Assembly (NCBI GenBank): GCA_902537945.1
Contig: CACBDG010000014.1
Span: forward strand, 1 to 57,729
DNA length: 57,729 nt
Origin: an uncultured SAR116 cluster alpha proteobacterium
GTDB taxonomy: Bacteria > Pseudomonadota > Alphaproteobacteria > Puniceispirillales > Marisalimonadaceae
Reading direction: 5' to 3'
Within the stretch, counting starts at the first letter, position 1. Each line of letters opens with the position of its first letter. The notes below the pieces were generated by a model. That model saw nothing but the letters and a program-made list of their open reading frames with translations. It did not search any database and was not told the DNA's origin. The translations under genes and the position numbers were made by a program. This document shows, piece after piece, positions 8,982-17,549 of this stretch.

Positions 8982-10034
8982 CTACATACCAGATAATTCT
9001 TTTAACGAGGCAATTAAAATATCTGACTTCTTTAGATTTACTAAATGAGCTAACTGCATGTTTTTATAAATTTGAGATTGTAAATCTATTAAATGTTTTG
9101 TATTTTGATTATCTGAAATTTTTTGTATTAATATTTTCTCCTTATCAAGGGTATAATCAATGTAATTTTTATGTTCAATATAAAAAATAGTTTTTTTAAT
9201 TAAATCATTAATTATCAAGTTTATAATATTATTAAAAAAAACATTGTCTTTTCTTTTAAACATCTCACTCACATTTTCACTGAGATGAAGATGTTCAAGA
9301 GAATTAATAAGGTCTTCTAATAAATTTTGATAAAAAACAAAAATATCACTCTTTATAATATCCAAAACCATTCCAGGAGATCCAAAAGATATATTATTTA
9401 TAAATTGAAATTCTTCTTCTGACATGTCTGGATAATTTTCATAAAGAAATTTATTAAAGTCAGATTTACCTAACGAATTTACATAGAAAAAAGCACATCT
9501 TGATTTTATTGTTTCTAATATATTAGCTGGCTCATTTGAAATTATAAATAAATACGAGTTTTGAGGTAATTCTTCGATAGTTTTCAAAAGTAAATTCTGA
9601 GAATTTACACTTAAATCCTCTATAGTATCTATGATTCCAATTTTTATTCTTGAAATTGAAACTGTTTTATAAAAAAAATTTTTAAACTTTCTAACATTTT
9701 CAATTGGTATGTTTTTTCTATCTATTTTTTCATCATCGTTTAAATAAAAAAAATCTGGATGTGAATTATTGTCAAATAAATAAAAAGATTTTGTTGTTTT
9801 TAGTTCTTTAAAAATAAACTTATTTTCTTCAAAATTGTCTAAATTTATTTCTTTTTTACATTCTAAGTTGCACAAAATAAACTTTGCTAATTTGAGGACA
9901 AAATTTCTTTTACCTAATCCTTTTGGGCCTCCAATTATAATAGCATTTATTTTTTTAGTACAAATAATTGAAAAAATATCTTTTTGTAATTTTTGACTTA
10001 AAAAAGATTTTTGATTTATCAGTGAGTTATTCAT
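8982..10034 (-). CDS. holB: DNA polymerase III delta' subunit
   Basis: The 350-residue AAA+ clamp-loader subunit has a Walker A-like 'GGPKGLGKRNFVLKLAKF', then 'LLKTIEELPQNSYLFIISN' and the 'ETIKSRC' sensor region. Delta' acts as the stator of the clamp loader and usually does not hydrolyse ATP. Sequence identity outside the core is low, as usual for this subunit, but the position directly after tmk (8-bp overlap) and before metG is the standard proteobacterial tmk-holB-metG order and supports the call. Confidence 0.9.
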   Translation of the reverse strand: MNNSLINQKSFLSQKLQKDIFSIICTKKINAIIIGGPKGLGKRNFVLKLAKFILCNLECKKEINLDNFEENKFIFKELKTTKSFYLFDNNSHPDFFYLNDDEKIDRKNIPIENVRKFKNFFYKTVSISRIKIGIIDTIEDLSVNSQNLLLKTIEELPQNSYLFIISNEPANILETIKSRCAFFYVNSLGKSDFNKFLYENYPDMSEEEFQFINNISFGSPGMVLDIIKSDIFVFYQNLLEDLINSLEHLHLSENVSEMFKRKDNVFFNNIINLIINDLIKKTIFYIEHKNYIDYTLDKEKILIQKISDNQNTKHLIDLQSQIYKNMQLAHLVNLKKSDILIASLKELSGM

Positions 10035-10701
10035 CTATATTTAAAATTTTTTTTATGGAAGAGCTAATTTTACTTGAGATATTTTCTTTGCTATTATCTG
10101 CGTTAATCTTAATGATACGTCTTGGATTTCTTTTTTGTAAAGTATAATACCCATTTAAAATTTTTTGATGATAGTTTATTCCTAAATTCTCAAATCTGTT
10201 TTCAATTGTGTTTTGTCTTTTTAGGGCTCTACTTAGGCCTTTTTTGGGAGATAAATCCAAAAAAAAAGTTAAATCAGGAAACAAATCATAACAATAATTT
10301 TTATGTAATTCCAATAAATTTTTTTCACTTACTTCCCCTACTAATCCTTGATACACAATTGTAGAGTCTATAAATCTATCGCATAACACTACAGCACCAT
10401 CTTCAATTGCAGGCAAAATAATTTTATTTATATGTTCTCGCCTTATGGCATTAAAAATTAATGACTCTGAATATGGATCCCATGCTTTTTTATCACCTGT
10501 AACTAGAAATTTTCTAATTTCTTCTGCTTCTTTGGTGCCCCCAGGCTCTCTTGTACATACAACATTAAATTGTTTATTTATAAGATCTTTTTTTAATAAA
10601 TCTATTTGTGTACTTTTTCCAACTCCCTCACCACCTTCAAATGAAATAAAAACACCTTTTCTTAAATTTACAGTTTGTTTAATCTGCAACAATGTCTCCA
10701 T
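10027..10701 (-). CDS. tmk: Thymidylate kinase
   Basis: The 224-residue kinase phosphorylates dTMP to dTDP. Motifs are the P-loop 'FEGGEGVGKSTQIDLL', the 'TREPGGTKEAEEIR' block and 'DRFIDSTIVYQG' of the nucleotide-binding core. The chosen ATG gives about 15 residues before the conserved core. It overlaps the end of the upstream carboxypeptidase gene by 23 bases. A later start is not needed for the fold but cannot be excluded. Confidence 0.95.
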   Translation of the reverse strand: METLLQIKQTVNLRKGVFISFEGGEGVGKSTQIDLLKKDLINKQFNVVCTREPGGTKEAEEIRKFLVTGDKKAWDPYSESLIFNAIRREHINKIILPAIEDGAVVLCDRFIDSTIVYQGLVGEVSEKNLLELHKNYCYDLFPDLTFFLDLSPKKGLSRALKRQNTIENRFENLGINYHQKILNGYYTLQKRNPRRIIKINADNSKENISSKISSSIKKILNIDE

Positions 10702-11857
10702 ACAATAAATACTTTAAAATAGATTTTACTCTAACTAAAGATGACATTTTACTTATGTTTTCAGAAGAAATTAAGTCTTCTTGAAAAATTTGTTGTCCAG
10801 GAATGTTAATGTGAATCTTTCCAAGTATAGAACCTCTTGTGATAGGTGCAGAAATAGGATCCATCCATTCTAACTTAATTTTAGTTTTATTTAATTCAAA
10901 AGGTGAAATAATTTTTTTGAAAGGTTTGCTTGCAACTAAACTAACATTAGGCTTTTTTCCTAACCACACATTAGCCTCTACAAGACTTTTTTGATTACTA
11001 AATAATGATAATAAAGTTGTTTCTCTAAATACTATATTAAATAGTCTTTTACTTTCAAATCTTCTCTTTTTTTTACTATTTAATCCGTTTATAACAATTG
11101 TAACTCTTCTATCATTTCTTTTAACTGAGCCTATTAATCCATATCCAGATTCATTTGTATGACCAGTTTTAAGGCCGTCTGCTCCATTCATAGTATAAAG
11201 TAAAGGGTTTCTATTCGACTGTTTGATTTTATTGTATGTAAATATTTTTTTTTCAAATAGTTTGTATAATTCAGGAAAATCATCAATTATTCGTTTCGTA
11301 AGAATAATTAGATCTCTAGAAGTTGTTTGTAAATCAGGATGAGGCCAGCCTGTTGAATTGGTAAAATATGTGTCTTTCATACCTAATGTTTTAGCATATC
11401 TGTTCATTTCTCTTGAAAAAGCTTCTTCATCACCAGAGACGCCCTCAGCTAAAACAACAGCCGCATCATTTCCTGATTGAACAATCAAACCTAGCAATAG
11501 ATCTTTTATAGTAACGTTACTATTTAGTTCTAAAAAAGATCTCGATCCACCCATCCTCCAAGCTTTGTCAGACACTAAGAAAGTATCTGACATATTTAAA
11601 GATTTATCTTTAAGTCTATCAAATACTATATAAGAAGTCATAACTTTGGCCATTGAAGCAGGTTTCATAAGTTGATCTGCATTTTTTTCAAATAATACTT
11701 CGTCTACTTCATGATCATATATAATTACCTGTTTTGCGGGAGTTTTAATATCTAAAATTTTAGAAAAACTTTGATTAATATTTATAAAAAAAATAATAAG
11801 AAAGGTAAAAATTACTATTGTTTGTTTTTTATAAATATTTGACATACATAACCTCAA
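10679..11857 (-). CDS. D-alanyl-D-alanine carboxypeptidase (PBP5/6-type, S11 family)
   Basis: This is a penicillin-binding protein that trims the terminal D-Ala from peptidoglycan side chains. It has a signal peptide (hydrophobic 'TIVIFTFLIIFFININ' near the N-terminus) and the three active-site motifs: SxxK in 'KPASMAKVMTS', SGN in 'QSGNDAAVVLAEG' and KTG in 'DGLKTGHTNESGYG'. The C-terminal third resembles the PBP5 beta-rich domain. An alternative ATG four codons in (11845) would give a shorter signal. The gene follows rlpA after five bases, in a cell-envelope run with mltB. Confidence 0.94.
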   Translation of the reverse strand: MRLCMSNIYKKQTIVIFTFLIIFFININQSFSKILDIKTPAKQVIIYDHEVDEVLFEKNADQLMKPASMAKVMTSYIVFDRLKDKSLNMSDTFLVSDKAWRMGGSRSFLELNSNVTIKDLLLGLIVQSGNDAAVVLAEGVSGDEEAFSREMNRYAKTLGMKDTYFTNSTGWPHPDLQTTSRDLIILTKRIIDDFPELYKLFEKKIFTYNKIKQSNRNPLLYTMNGADGLKTGHTNESGYGLIGSVKRNDRRVTIVINGLNSKKKRRFESKRLFNIVFRETTLLSLFSNQKSLVEANVWLGKKPNVSLVASKPFKKIISPFELNKTKIKLEWMDPISAPITRGSILGKIHINIPGQQIFQEDLISSENISKMSSLVRVKSILKYLLYGDIVAD

Positions 11858-11862
11858 AAGAC

Positions 11863-12801
11863 TTATTCAATAATTATTTTTGCACCCTGCATTCCTTTTT
11901 TTAGCAATAATGAATGTAATTTATCAACTTTTTCTACACTTAAAAAAGGACCAGCCTTAACTTGATAAAGCGTCTTATTCATTTTATAGATTTTATAAAT
12001 TTTTACTTTATCAATATAAGATACTTTTTTTTTCATTATTTCTGCATTTTTGTTGGAACTAAAAGAAGCTAATTTAATATAGATTTTATATTCTTTATTA
12101 AAATTTTTAAGATTATAATTTATTTTTTTTGATATAATTTTATTATTTTTAGTGTCTTTAATTCTTACTTCCACTTTATTAGGTGTTTTAATAATAGGTA
12201 ACTCTGCTTCTTTTAAATCAGCTATTTCAGGAAAAGATCCTTGTTTGGCAAGTTTTTCTAAATAAAGACTCTTATCTCTTAAAATTTGTACCCTTACAAG
12301 ACCTGTACCTTCTCTTTTTAAATCTAATATATCAGCTGCTTTTGATGATAAATCTATAATTCTGTCATTAACAAAAGGACCTCTGTCATTTATTCTAAGC
12401 ACTATCGATTTATTATTTTTTAAATTCGTTACTTTTACGGCACTGGGTAGAGGTAAAGTTTTGTGAGCAGCTGTGAGAGCATATTGATTATAAATTTCAC
12501 CATTAGCTGTTAATTTACCATGGAACTTTGGTCCATACCATGATGCTATACCTGTTTTATTGTAATTAAGGTCTTTTTTTGGATAATAATATTTTCCCCC
12601 TACATTATATTTGTTACCTATTTTATAAATTGGTTTTTGTTTTCTTTTCTGTTCTTCTTTGGGAATTAAATATTTTTTTCCTAAGTTGGCAGCAACTTCT
12701 ATACTTGAAGTGCAACCCTGGATTAAAATTAGAAAAATAATTAAGAATATATTTTTAAATTTTATACAATTGTAAAATAATTTAATTATTATTGAATACA
12801 T
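11863..12801 (-). CDS. rlpA: RlpA-like septal/cell-wall lipoprotein with SPOR domain
   Basis: The 312-residue protein starts with a lipoprotein signal ('[13 protein letters not shown]', lipidated Cys near residue 30). The double-psi beta-barrel follows: '[19 protein letters not shown]', '[19 protein letters not shown]', 'LRINDRGPF' and '[13 protein letters not shown]'. The C-terminal 80 residues look like a SPOR domain ('[16 protein letters not shown]', '[10 protein letters not shown]'), which binds denuded glycan at the division site. RlpA homologues are lytic transglycosylases or their relatives. It directly abuts mltB upstream. Confidence 0.92.
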   Translation of the reverse strand: MYSIIIKLFYNCIKFKNIFLIIFLILIQGCTSSIEVAANLGKKYLIPKEEQKRKQKPIYKIGNKYNVGGKYYYPKKDLNYNKTGIASWYGPKFHGKLTANGEIYNQYALTAAHKTLPLPSAVKVTNLKNNKSIVLRINDRGPFVNDRIIDLSSKAADILDLKREGTGLVRVQILRDKSLYLEKLAKQGSFPEIADLKEAELPIIKTPNKVEVRIKDTKNNKIISKKINYNLKNFNKEYKIYIKLASFSSNKNAEIMKKKVSYIDKVKIYKIYKMNKTLYQVKAGPFLSVEKVDKLHSLLLKKGMQGAKIIIE

Positions 12802-13776
12802 TTAATTATTTTCTTTTATAGAATCTGATAGTTTTCCAACTGCAATAGCAAAATAATTAGATCGATTCCAATTTAAAAGGGAATCAAAATTTTTATAAGC
12901 TAAATAACCATAATTTTTATATCCATCAGGTATAATAAGCCTAGCTTTTAATTTAACATTAGGTAATTTGTCTTTATTTGCTCTCAATATTCCTTTTGAT
13001 GACCAATAACTTAACAAATTATATTTTTTTTCATTTATATTTCCTTTGTAATTTCCAATGAAAACTTTTCTTCCCCAAGTTATTTTGTTGGACCACCCTA
13101 CTCTTTTTAAATAATTTGCTGCTGATGCAAAGACGTCTGGCTTTGATGTCCATATATTTTTAGATCCATCTTTATCCCAATCAGTAGCGTAATTTATGAA
13201 ACTAGATGGCATAAATTGACACTGCCCCATTGCACCAGCCCAAGAGCCTGTCATTTTATTAATTGTAATATGGCCTCCATTTACAATTTTTAATGCATTT
13301 ATTAATTCTTTTTTGAAATAATCATATCTTCTTCCATCATAAACTAAAGTAGTTAAAGCTGAAATAACTGAGAACCCTCCAGTTAATCTACCAAAATCAG
13401 TTTCAATACCCCATAATGCTACTATAAACCGAGATTGAACACCATAATGTTTGGATATTTGGTTAAGTAAATATTTATTTTCCTTGTATTTTTGATTTGC
13501 TTTTTTTATTCTAATTGGTGTTACAACTCTATTTAGATACTGATCAATAGTTAATTTAAATTCTGGTTGTGATTTATCAAGTTCGACAACTCTTTCGATA
13601 AATTTAGTTTTATTTTTAAATTCATTAATTACTTTGCTAGATATTCCTTTTTGTTCAGCTTCTCTCGACACTTGTTGAACAATTTCATTAAAATTAGCTT
13701 TTGCAAAACTTGAAACAGGGAACAAGAGAATAAAAATTATGAATAGAAAGAATTTAAAAAGATTTAAAAAATTCAT
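12802..13776 (-). CDS. mltB: Lytic murein transglycosylase B family protein
   Basis: The protein cleaves the glycan strand of peptidoglycan. The catalytic Glu is in 'ALWGIETDFGRLTGGFSV', and 'GSWAGAMGQCQFMPSSF' and 'DWDKDGSKNIW' are family signatures. The start at 13776 is chosen because AAGGA lies seven bases upstream. In-frame ATGs at 13782 and 13794 have worse spacing. The N-terminal hydrophobic stretch followed by 'SSFAKA' looks like a cleavable signal peptide, not a lipobox, which points to the soluble periplasmic form. Confidence 0.93.
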   Translation of the reverse strand: MNFLNLFKFFLFIIFILLFPVSSFAKANFNEIVQQVSREAEQKGISSKVINEFKNKTKFIERVVELDKSQPEFKLTIDQYLNRVVTPIRIKKANQKYKENKYLLNQISKHYGVQSRFIVALWGIETDFGRLTGGFSVISALTTLVYDGRRYDYFKKELINALKIVNGGHITINKMTGSWAGAMGQCQFMPSSFINYATDWDKDGSKNIWTSKPDVFASAANYLKRVGWSNKITWGRKVFIGNYKGNINEKKYNLLSYWSSKGILRANKDKLPNVKLKARLIIPDGYKNYGYLAYKNFDSLLNWNRSNYFAIAVGKLSDSIKENN

Positions 13777-13928
13777 AATCATATCCTTAAACAAAACATT
13801 TAATTAATAACGTATATTTCACAAAGTTAAAAACTAATTATTAAAAATCTGAATATAAATTTTAATAACTATTATAAGGAAATTATAACTTGCTATCATT
13901 TATAACCTAGTTTAAAAAACAAAATTGT

Positions 13929-14018
13929 GGATGGGTGACTGAGCGGTTGAAAGTACCGGTCTTGAAAACCGGCGAAGGTGAAAGCCTTCCGTGGGTTCGA
14001 ATCCCACCCCATCCGCCA
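13929..14018 (+). tRNA. tRNA-Ser (anticodon UGA), with encoded CCA
   Basis: The acceptor stem GGATGGG (13929-13935) pairs with CCCATCC (14008-14014), followed by discriminator G and an encoded CCA. The anticodon arm CCGGT-CTTGAAA-ACCGG exposes TGA, which reads UCA codons. A long variable arm (GAAGGTGAAAGCCTTC) and the T arm GTGGG-TTCGAAT-CCCAC identify a class II serine tRNA. Its 3' end is the integration site of the mobile element that follows. Confidence 0.97.
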
Positions 14019-14021
14019 TAT
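14005..14021 (+). other. attL-type site at the tRNA-Ser 3' end
   Basis: The 17 bases CACCCCATCCGCCATAT, covering the last part of the T stem, the acceptor 3' strand and the CCA, recur exactly at 23741-23757. The integrase gene begins about 95 bases further on. This is the classic arrangement for a tyrosine integrase that uses a tRNA 3' end as attB. Near-identity continues beyond the 17 bases into the integrase gene in both copies. Confidence 0.9.
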
Positions 14022-14114
14022 TCCTAAATTCTTATATAGTTAATTAGTAAAAAATTGTAATAAATTGTCTATTAATTACAATAACTTACAACTATTTTAC
14101 TTCTAAATTGTTCC

Positions 14115-15374
14115 TTGCTGTCCGATTCAACCTGCGGTAAAATTGTGGGACAAATTGTGGGACAGAAATTGCGAACTAAAAATAAGCTAACTCCATTAGC
14201 TTTAAAAAAATTAAAAGCGCCTGGTAAATACAGTGATGGTAATAACCTTTATCTTAAAATAGAAGATACAGGTTCACGTCGATGGATACTCAGATTAAGT
14301 GTTAATGGTAAAAGAAGAGATATGGGTCTTGGAAGTCTTTCTTTTGTGAATCTAAGTGATGCTAGAGATTTAGCATATCAATATAATAAACTCGCAAAAT
14401 CAGGAATTGACCCAATCCAGGAAAGATTAAAAGAAAAAGGATTATTAATTACCTTTAAAGAATGTGTATACAAAGTTTATGCACTTAATAAACCTACATG
14501 GAAAACTGAATTAATTGGAAGACAATGGATTAACTCTTTCGAGCATCACGTATTCCCATGTATAGGGCATTTGTCCATATCGCAAATTCGTTCAGTCGAT
14601 ATTATGAATGTGCTTACACCTTTATGGAATATTAAACATGATACTGCAAAGAAATTAAAACAACGATTAAGAGTCGTTTTTAAGTGGTGTAGAGCTAAAG
14701 GGTACTTTTATGGTGATGATCCAGTAGAACTTGCTGAAATGGCTCTGCCAAGGGTAAAAATAAGTAAAAAACACTTTAACTCCCTTCCCTATGATCAATT
14801 ACCAGATTTTATAAATAAACTTAGAAACTCATATATTAGCTTAAGAAATCAACTAGCAATAGAATTTACAATATTAACAGCTTGTAGAACAAGTGAAGTA
14901 TTAAAATCAAAATGGAATGAGATAGATTTTAATAATAAAATATGGATTATTCCTGAAGACCGTATGAAAGCACACAGAGAACATCATGTTCCTCTTTCAG
15001 ATAGATCTATCTTGATACTTCAAGAAATGTTTAAAATTAAGTCTGATAGTGATTTAATTTTTCCAAGTGAAGTAAATAATCACAAACCTTTATCAAATAA
15101 TACAATGTTATTTGCTATTCAAAAGAACATGAACCTCAAGGCTACAATACATGGCATGAGAGCGTCATTTAAGAATTGGGCATCAGAAACAACTAATTTT
15201 CCAAATGAGGTATCAGAAATGGCTCTTGCTCATTCTATACATAATAAAGTAGAAGCAGCTTATAGAAGAGGTAATTTATTGGAAAAAAGAAGATTACTTA
15301 TGCAATGTTGGTCAGATTATCTCAACAAAGCAAAACCAGAAATTATTAAACTGTATCAGAGTATGGATAGATAA
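14115..15374 (+). CDS. int: Tyrosine-type site-specific integrase (P4-like, DUF4102 N-terminus)
   Basis: This is a recombinase of the P4/DUF4102 group that inserts elements into tRNA genes. The N-terminal arm-binding domain reads 'LKAPGKYSDGNNLYLKIED'. The catalytic set is complete: Arg258 (TACRTSEVL), His346-x-x-Arg349 (IHGMR), His373 and the nucleophile Tyr383 (numbering from the TTG at 14115). The start is uncertain: TTG 14115, GTG 14145, GTG 14157 and TTG 14169 are all in frame, and the first codons overlap the repeated 12-bp sites. It is directly downstream of the tRNA att site and just ahead of the AlpA-like gene. Confidence 0.95.
   Translation: MLSDSTCGKIVGQIVGQKLRTKNKLTPLALKKLKAPGKYSDGNNLYLKIEDTGSRRWILRLSVNGKRRDMGLGSLSFVNLSDARDLAYQYNKLAKSGIDPIQERLKEKGLLITFKECVYKVYALNKPTWKTELIGRQWINSFEHHVFPCIGHLSISQIRSVDIMNVLTPLWNIKHDTAKKLKQRLRVVFKWCRAKGYFYGDDPVELAEMALPRVKISKKHFNSLPYDQLPDFINKLRNSYISLRNQLAIEFTILTACRTSEVLKSKWNEIDFNNKIWIIPEDRMKAHREHHVPLSDRSILILQEMFKIKSDSDLIFPSEVNNHKPLSNNTMLFAIQKNMNLKATIHGMRASFKNWASETTNFPNEVSEMALAHSIHNKVEAAYRRGNLLEKRRLLMQCWSDYLNKAKPEIIKLYQSMDR
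14143..14162 (+). repeat. Direct repeats, possible integrase arm-type sites (left end)
   Basis: TTGTGGGACAAATTGTGGGA is a 12-base unit repeated in tandem, at the start of the integrase gene. The same 20 bases occur exactly at 23659-23678, near the right end of element 1, and a three-unit variant lies at 23880-23913. Presence at both ends of the element suggests recombinase accessory (arm) sites. The alternative is that the left copies are only codons for an 'IVGQ' repeat. Confidence 0.6.
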
Positions 15375-15375
15375 A

Positions 15376-15606
15376 ATGAAACATAATATATCTCCTAGAT
15401 TTTTAAGGTTAAAACATATTATTGGAGACTATAAAGTTACCCCACCTATTCAAGCTATTATACCTATTTCAAAAACAACTTGGTGGGATGGGGTTAAAAA
15501 AGGTAAATATCCAAAACCTTTTAAAATAGGAAGTAACACCACTGTATGGAGATCTGATGAAATCCAGAAGTTAGTAGATAAACTTTGTAATGATAATAAC
15601 AATTAA
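15376..15606 (+). CDS. AlpA-like DNA-binding regulator/excisionase
   Basis: The 76-residue protein fits the AlpA/MerR-like helix-turn-helix family: 'IPISKTTWWDGVKKGKYPKPFKIGSNTTVWRSDEIQ' is the family pattern, in which a short helix pair reads DNA and the 'VWRSDEI' end closes the fold. AlpA proteins act as regulators or directionality factors for P4-like integrases. It begins one base after the integrase stop, so both are likely made from one mRNA and both serve insertion and excision of this element. Confidence 0.85.
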   Translation: MKHNISPRFLRLKHIIGDYKVTPPIQAIIPISKTTWWDGVKKGKYPKPFKIGSNTTVWRSDEIQKLVDKLCNDNNN

Positions 15607-16051
15607 ATTACTTATATAGTCTTTTTCACAACGAAAATTAATTTGAAAATATTTTTGAATATAGGTGTGCCAAGTGTGGTAAATGTGCCACCCATTGATT
15701 TTAAAGAGTTTTTTTAAATATTTTGTCCACACTTTGTCCACACTTACCACACTTGAAATAACACAAGCACATGTACGAGTTTTTATTTTTTCCAAATTGA
15801 TTTGGTTGTGGAAATCCCTTATTAAGGTTTTTATTAATCTATTTTAATTAAAGACAACCTCAAATGAAAATACAGATCACTTAAAACCCATGTAACCTAG
15901 ATAAATTAATAGATACAGTTAGTTATATCTATATTTTAAAGTATTAAATAAGTTGTCTTTTGTTGTGTTTAATGGCCAATGGTCAGTTGATAATTAAAAT
16001 TTGTTCGCTTAAGACTATTTAAATTTTTCTAAAATAATTCAATAATAAATT
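15607..16051. other. 445-bp non-coding region with inverted and direct repeats
   Basis: No credible gene lies here; the reverse-strand open frame at 15571-15795 has no family features. CAAGTGTGGTAAATGTG (15671-15687) and CACACTTACCACACTTG (15739-15755) form a 17-bp inverted repeat with one mismatch. Inside the right arm region TTTGTCCACAC occurs twice in tandem (15722-15732 and 15733-15743). A weaker pair, AAAGACAAC and GTTGTCTTT, is found further on. The region probably holds regulatory or recombination sites for the AlpA-like protein and the promoter of the following module. Confidence 0.55.
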
Positions 16052-16765
16052 ATGTTTAAAATAAATTATTGCGATTTGATCCTCGATGGTATTAAGGAAG
16101 GAGATCAAATTGGAGGCCCGTACCAATTAGCAAAAATATTTTCCAATAGCTTAGAGCTTAATAATGGATACATTGAAGATGATTTGAGAAAAAGATATTT
16201 AGATTGGTGGAAAGCAGATGCCTTTGATACTGGACCAACTTATGCAAGTGTTTTTAACAAAATTGAAAAAGGAATGGAACCTCAAGTAGCTGTAAAAAAA
16301 GTCCATGAAGAATTTGGATTTAATACAGCAGGTTGTGGACCTGCTCATAGAGCCACTCCATTAGCTGGAATGTTTAATATACCAACAGATCAACTTATTA
16401 CCTTAGCTAAAAAAGAGGCTAGAATTACACATTATGATGTAGATGCAGGAAATGGCTCAGCAATTGTAATCATGCTTTGCAGATATTTGTTGGAAGGTAA
16501 AAGTTATTACGATGCTCAAAATTTAGTATCTAACGATAAAGACTTAAAAGATAGTTGGATTAAATTACAGAAGGCTGAGTTAAAACCAGACGGATATATA
16601 TATAATGTTATATTTTCTGCATTACATTTTGTAAAAGAAGAAAAAACACTTGCAGATGCAATAAAGTTCTCTGGAAAAGCCAATTACTGTTCTATAATTT
16701 TTAGTGTACTCAAAAAGTGTATGACAATTAATTCTTATGAAAGGATGCAAGATGGCTATATCTAG
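16052..16765 (+). CDS. Divergent ADP-ribosylglycohydrolase-like protein, copy 1
   Basis: The 237-residue protein has the overall pattern of the ADP-ribosylglycohydrolase (DraG/ARH) fold: N-terminal 'GIKEGDQIGGPYQLAKI', 'RYLDWWKADAFDTGPTYASV', 'TAGCGPAHRATPLAGMF' and 'RITHYDVDAGNGSAIVIMLC'. It is shorter than most members. The usual metal-binding Asp motifs are absent: there is no T-D-D-T near the N-terminus, and the usual C-terminal G-G-D-T-D-T is replaced by 'FSGKANYC'. The same replacement is seen in copy 2 (24252-24919), so it is a property of the subfamily and not decay. It may bind ADP-ribose or a modified nucleotide without standard catalysis. The last 14 bases overlap the next gene. 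Confidence 0.72.
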   Translation: MFKINYCDLILDGIKEGDQIGGPYQLAKIFSNSLELNNGYIEDDLRKRYLDWWKADAFDTGPTYASVFNKIEKGMEPQVAVKKVHEEFGFNTAGCGPAHRATPLAGMFNIPTDQLITLAKKEARITHYDVDAGNGSAIVIMLCRYLLEGKSYYDAQNLVSNDKDLKDSWIKLQKAELKPDGYIYNVIFSALHFVKEEKTLADAIKFSGKANYCSIIFSVLKKCMTINSYERMQDGYI

Positions 16766-16940
16766 AATAAAAGACAATAATGGTTATGATTATGTCATTA
16801 CAAATATTGAGACTTTTTATCAACATATTCAAGATTATCACTCATCTGGCACATCCATTCATGAAGAAAACGGTCATTATTTTACAGTAGATGATGCTTT
16901 TCGATCTAAAATAAAAACCTTATACCAAAATCAAAGTTAA
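16752..16940 (+). CDS. Conserved 62-residue protein of unknown function, copy 1
   Basis: The start at 16752 is chosen because AAGG lies eight bases upstream and the length then equals that of the second copy (26121-26309). The conserved core of both is 'SGTSxHEENGHYFTVxDxFRSxI', with 'DYVI' near the start and 'FYQHIxDYH' in between. It is hydrophilic, without cysteines, signal or membrane segment. It is translationally coupled to the ADP-ribosylglycohydrolase-like gene by a 14-base overlap. Its stop shares the bases TTAA with the stop of the convergent 125-residue gene. No family recognised. Confidence 0.72.
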   Translation: MAISRIKDNNGYDYVITNIETFYQHIQDYHSSGTSIHEENGHYFTVDDAFRSKIKTLYQNQS

Positions 16941-17314
16941 TCTTTGCTTAACTTAATTATCTCTGCATTTTGATTTATTTTTCCGTTCCATCCAAACATC
17001 CGTAAATCGTCAATACTTATATGTTCTCCAATAAAGTATTGAGACAACATTTTAGGTACGTCATCTTCTTGACAATTATCTAATTCAATAGAGTATTCCC
17101 TTTGATCGAACTCATCATATTTTTCATATGTAATAAGCGACCATTTACGGGTTCCATTTTTTTTACCATGTCGTTTTAAGTAAAGTCTTGTGACTTCCTG
17201 GCACATAGCTGGACCTGTATATACAATTCCAAGATAAAATACTCTTTGCCTTGGTAAGGGAGATTCATATTCTAATGGAATACATACATTTCTTGGAAAT
17301 TCAATTATTGTCAT
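16937..17314 (-). CDS. Conserved 125-residue protein of unknown function, copy 1
   Basis: I take the ATG at 17314 because both copies align from 'MTIIEFPRN'/'MTVINFPRN', and it lies inside the end of the upstream 82-residue gene. Strongly shared segments are 'LPRQRxFYLGIVYTGP', 'LYLKRHGKK', 'RKWSLITYxKYDEF' and 'FGWNG'. The two copies are roughly two thirds identical by eye, with changes mostly conservative, which suggests selection on the protein. No signal peptide or known motif. It converges on the 62-residue gene with a 4-base overlap, an arrangement kept in copy 2. Confidence 0.75.
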   Translation of the reverse strand: MTIIEFPRNVCIPLEYESPLPRQRVFYLGIVYTGPAMCQEVTRLYLKRHGKKNGTRKWSLITYEKYDEFDQREYSIELDNCQEDDVPKMLSQYFIGEHISIDDLRMFGWNGKINQNAEIIKLSKD

Positions 17315-17549
17315 GTTCATCACCTTTAATTTTCCAACCATTTTTGACGAGAATATTTACCAGTCTTTGATAAATTTCCTCCGTAGATGAATTTTGATTT
17401 GCTATAGGTTCTAAAAATAAATTTTTTTTATTCTCTGTTTTTTCTCTATGTTTGATATAATCTTGAAGGTTTTTTTTAGGTGAAGAAACGACAAATCCTT
17501 CTTTGAAGATAGGATCATCTTTTTTAGGTTTTTTTATAGTATATTTCAT
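17301..17549 (-). CDS. Conserved 82-residue protein of unknown function, copy 1
   Basis: A charged small protein starting 'MKYTIKKPKKDDPIF' and ending 'YQRLVNILVKNGWKIKGDE'. A GCGGAGG ribosome-binding site sits just upstream, at the end of a conserved leader. It is the first gene of a two-gene reverse-strand unit with the 125-residue protein (overlap about 14 bases). The second copy (26661-26912) is broken by a stop and frameshifts although its DNA is still very similar. The Lys-rich N-terminus could bind nucleic acid, but that is a guess. No family recognised. Confidence 0.68.
   Translation of the reverse strand: MKYTIKKPKKDDPIFKEGFVVSSPKKNLQDYIKHREKTENKKNLFLEPIANQNSSTEEIYQRLVNILVKNGWKIKGDEHDNN

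Noticed and set aside
15571-15795. Reverse-strand open frame of 74 codons after the AlpA-like gene
   Set aside because: It has no family features, is Cys/His/Trp-rich by translation of the CCACAC repeats, and overlaps the AlpA-like gene. I treat the region as non-coding.
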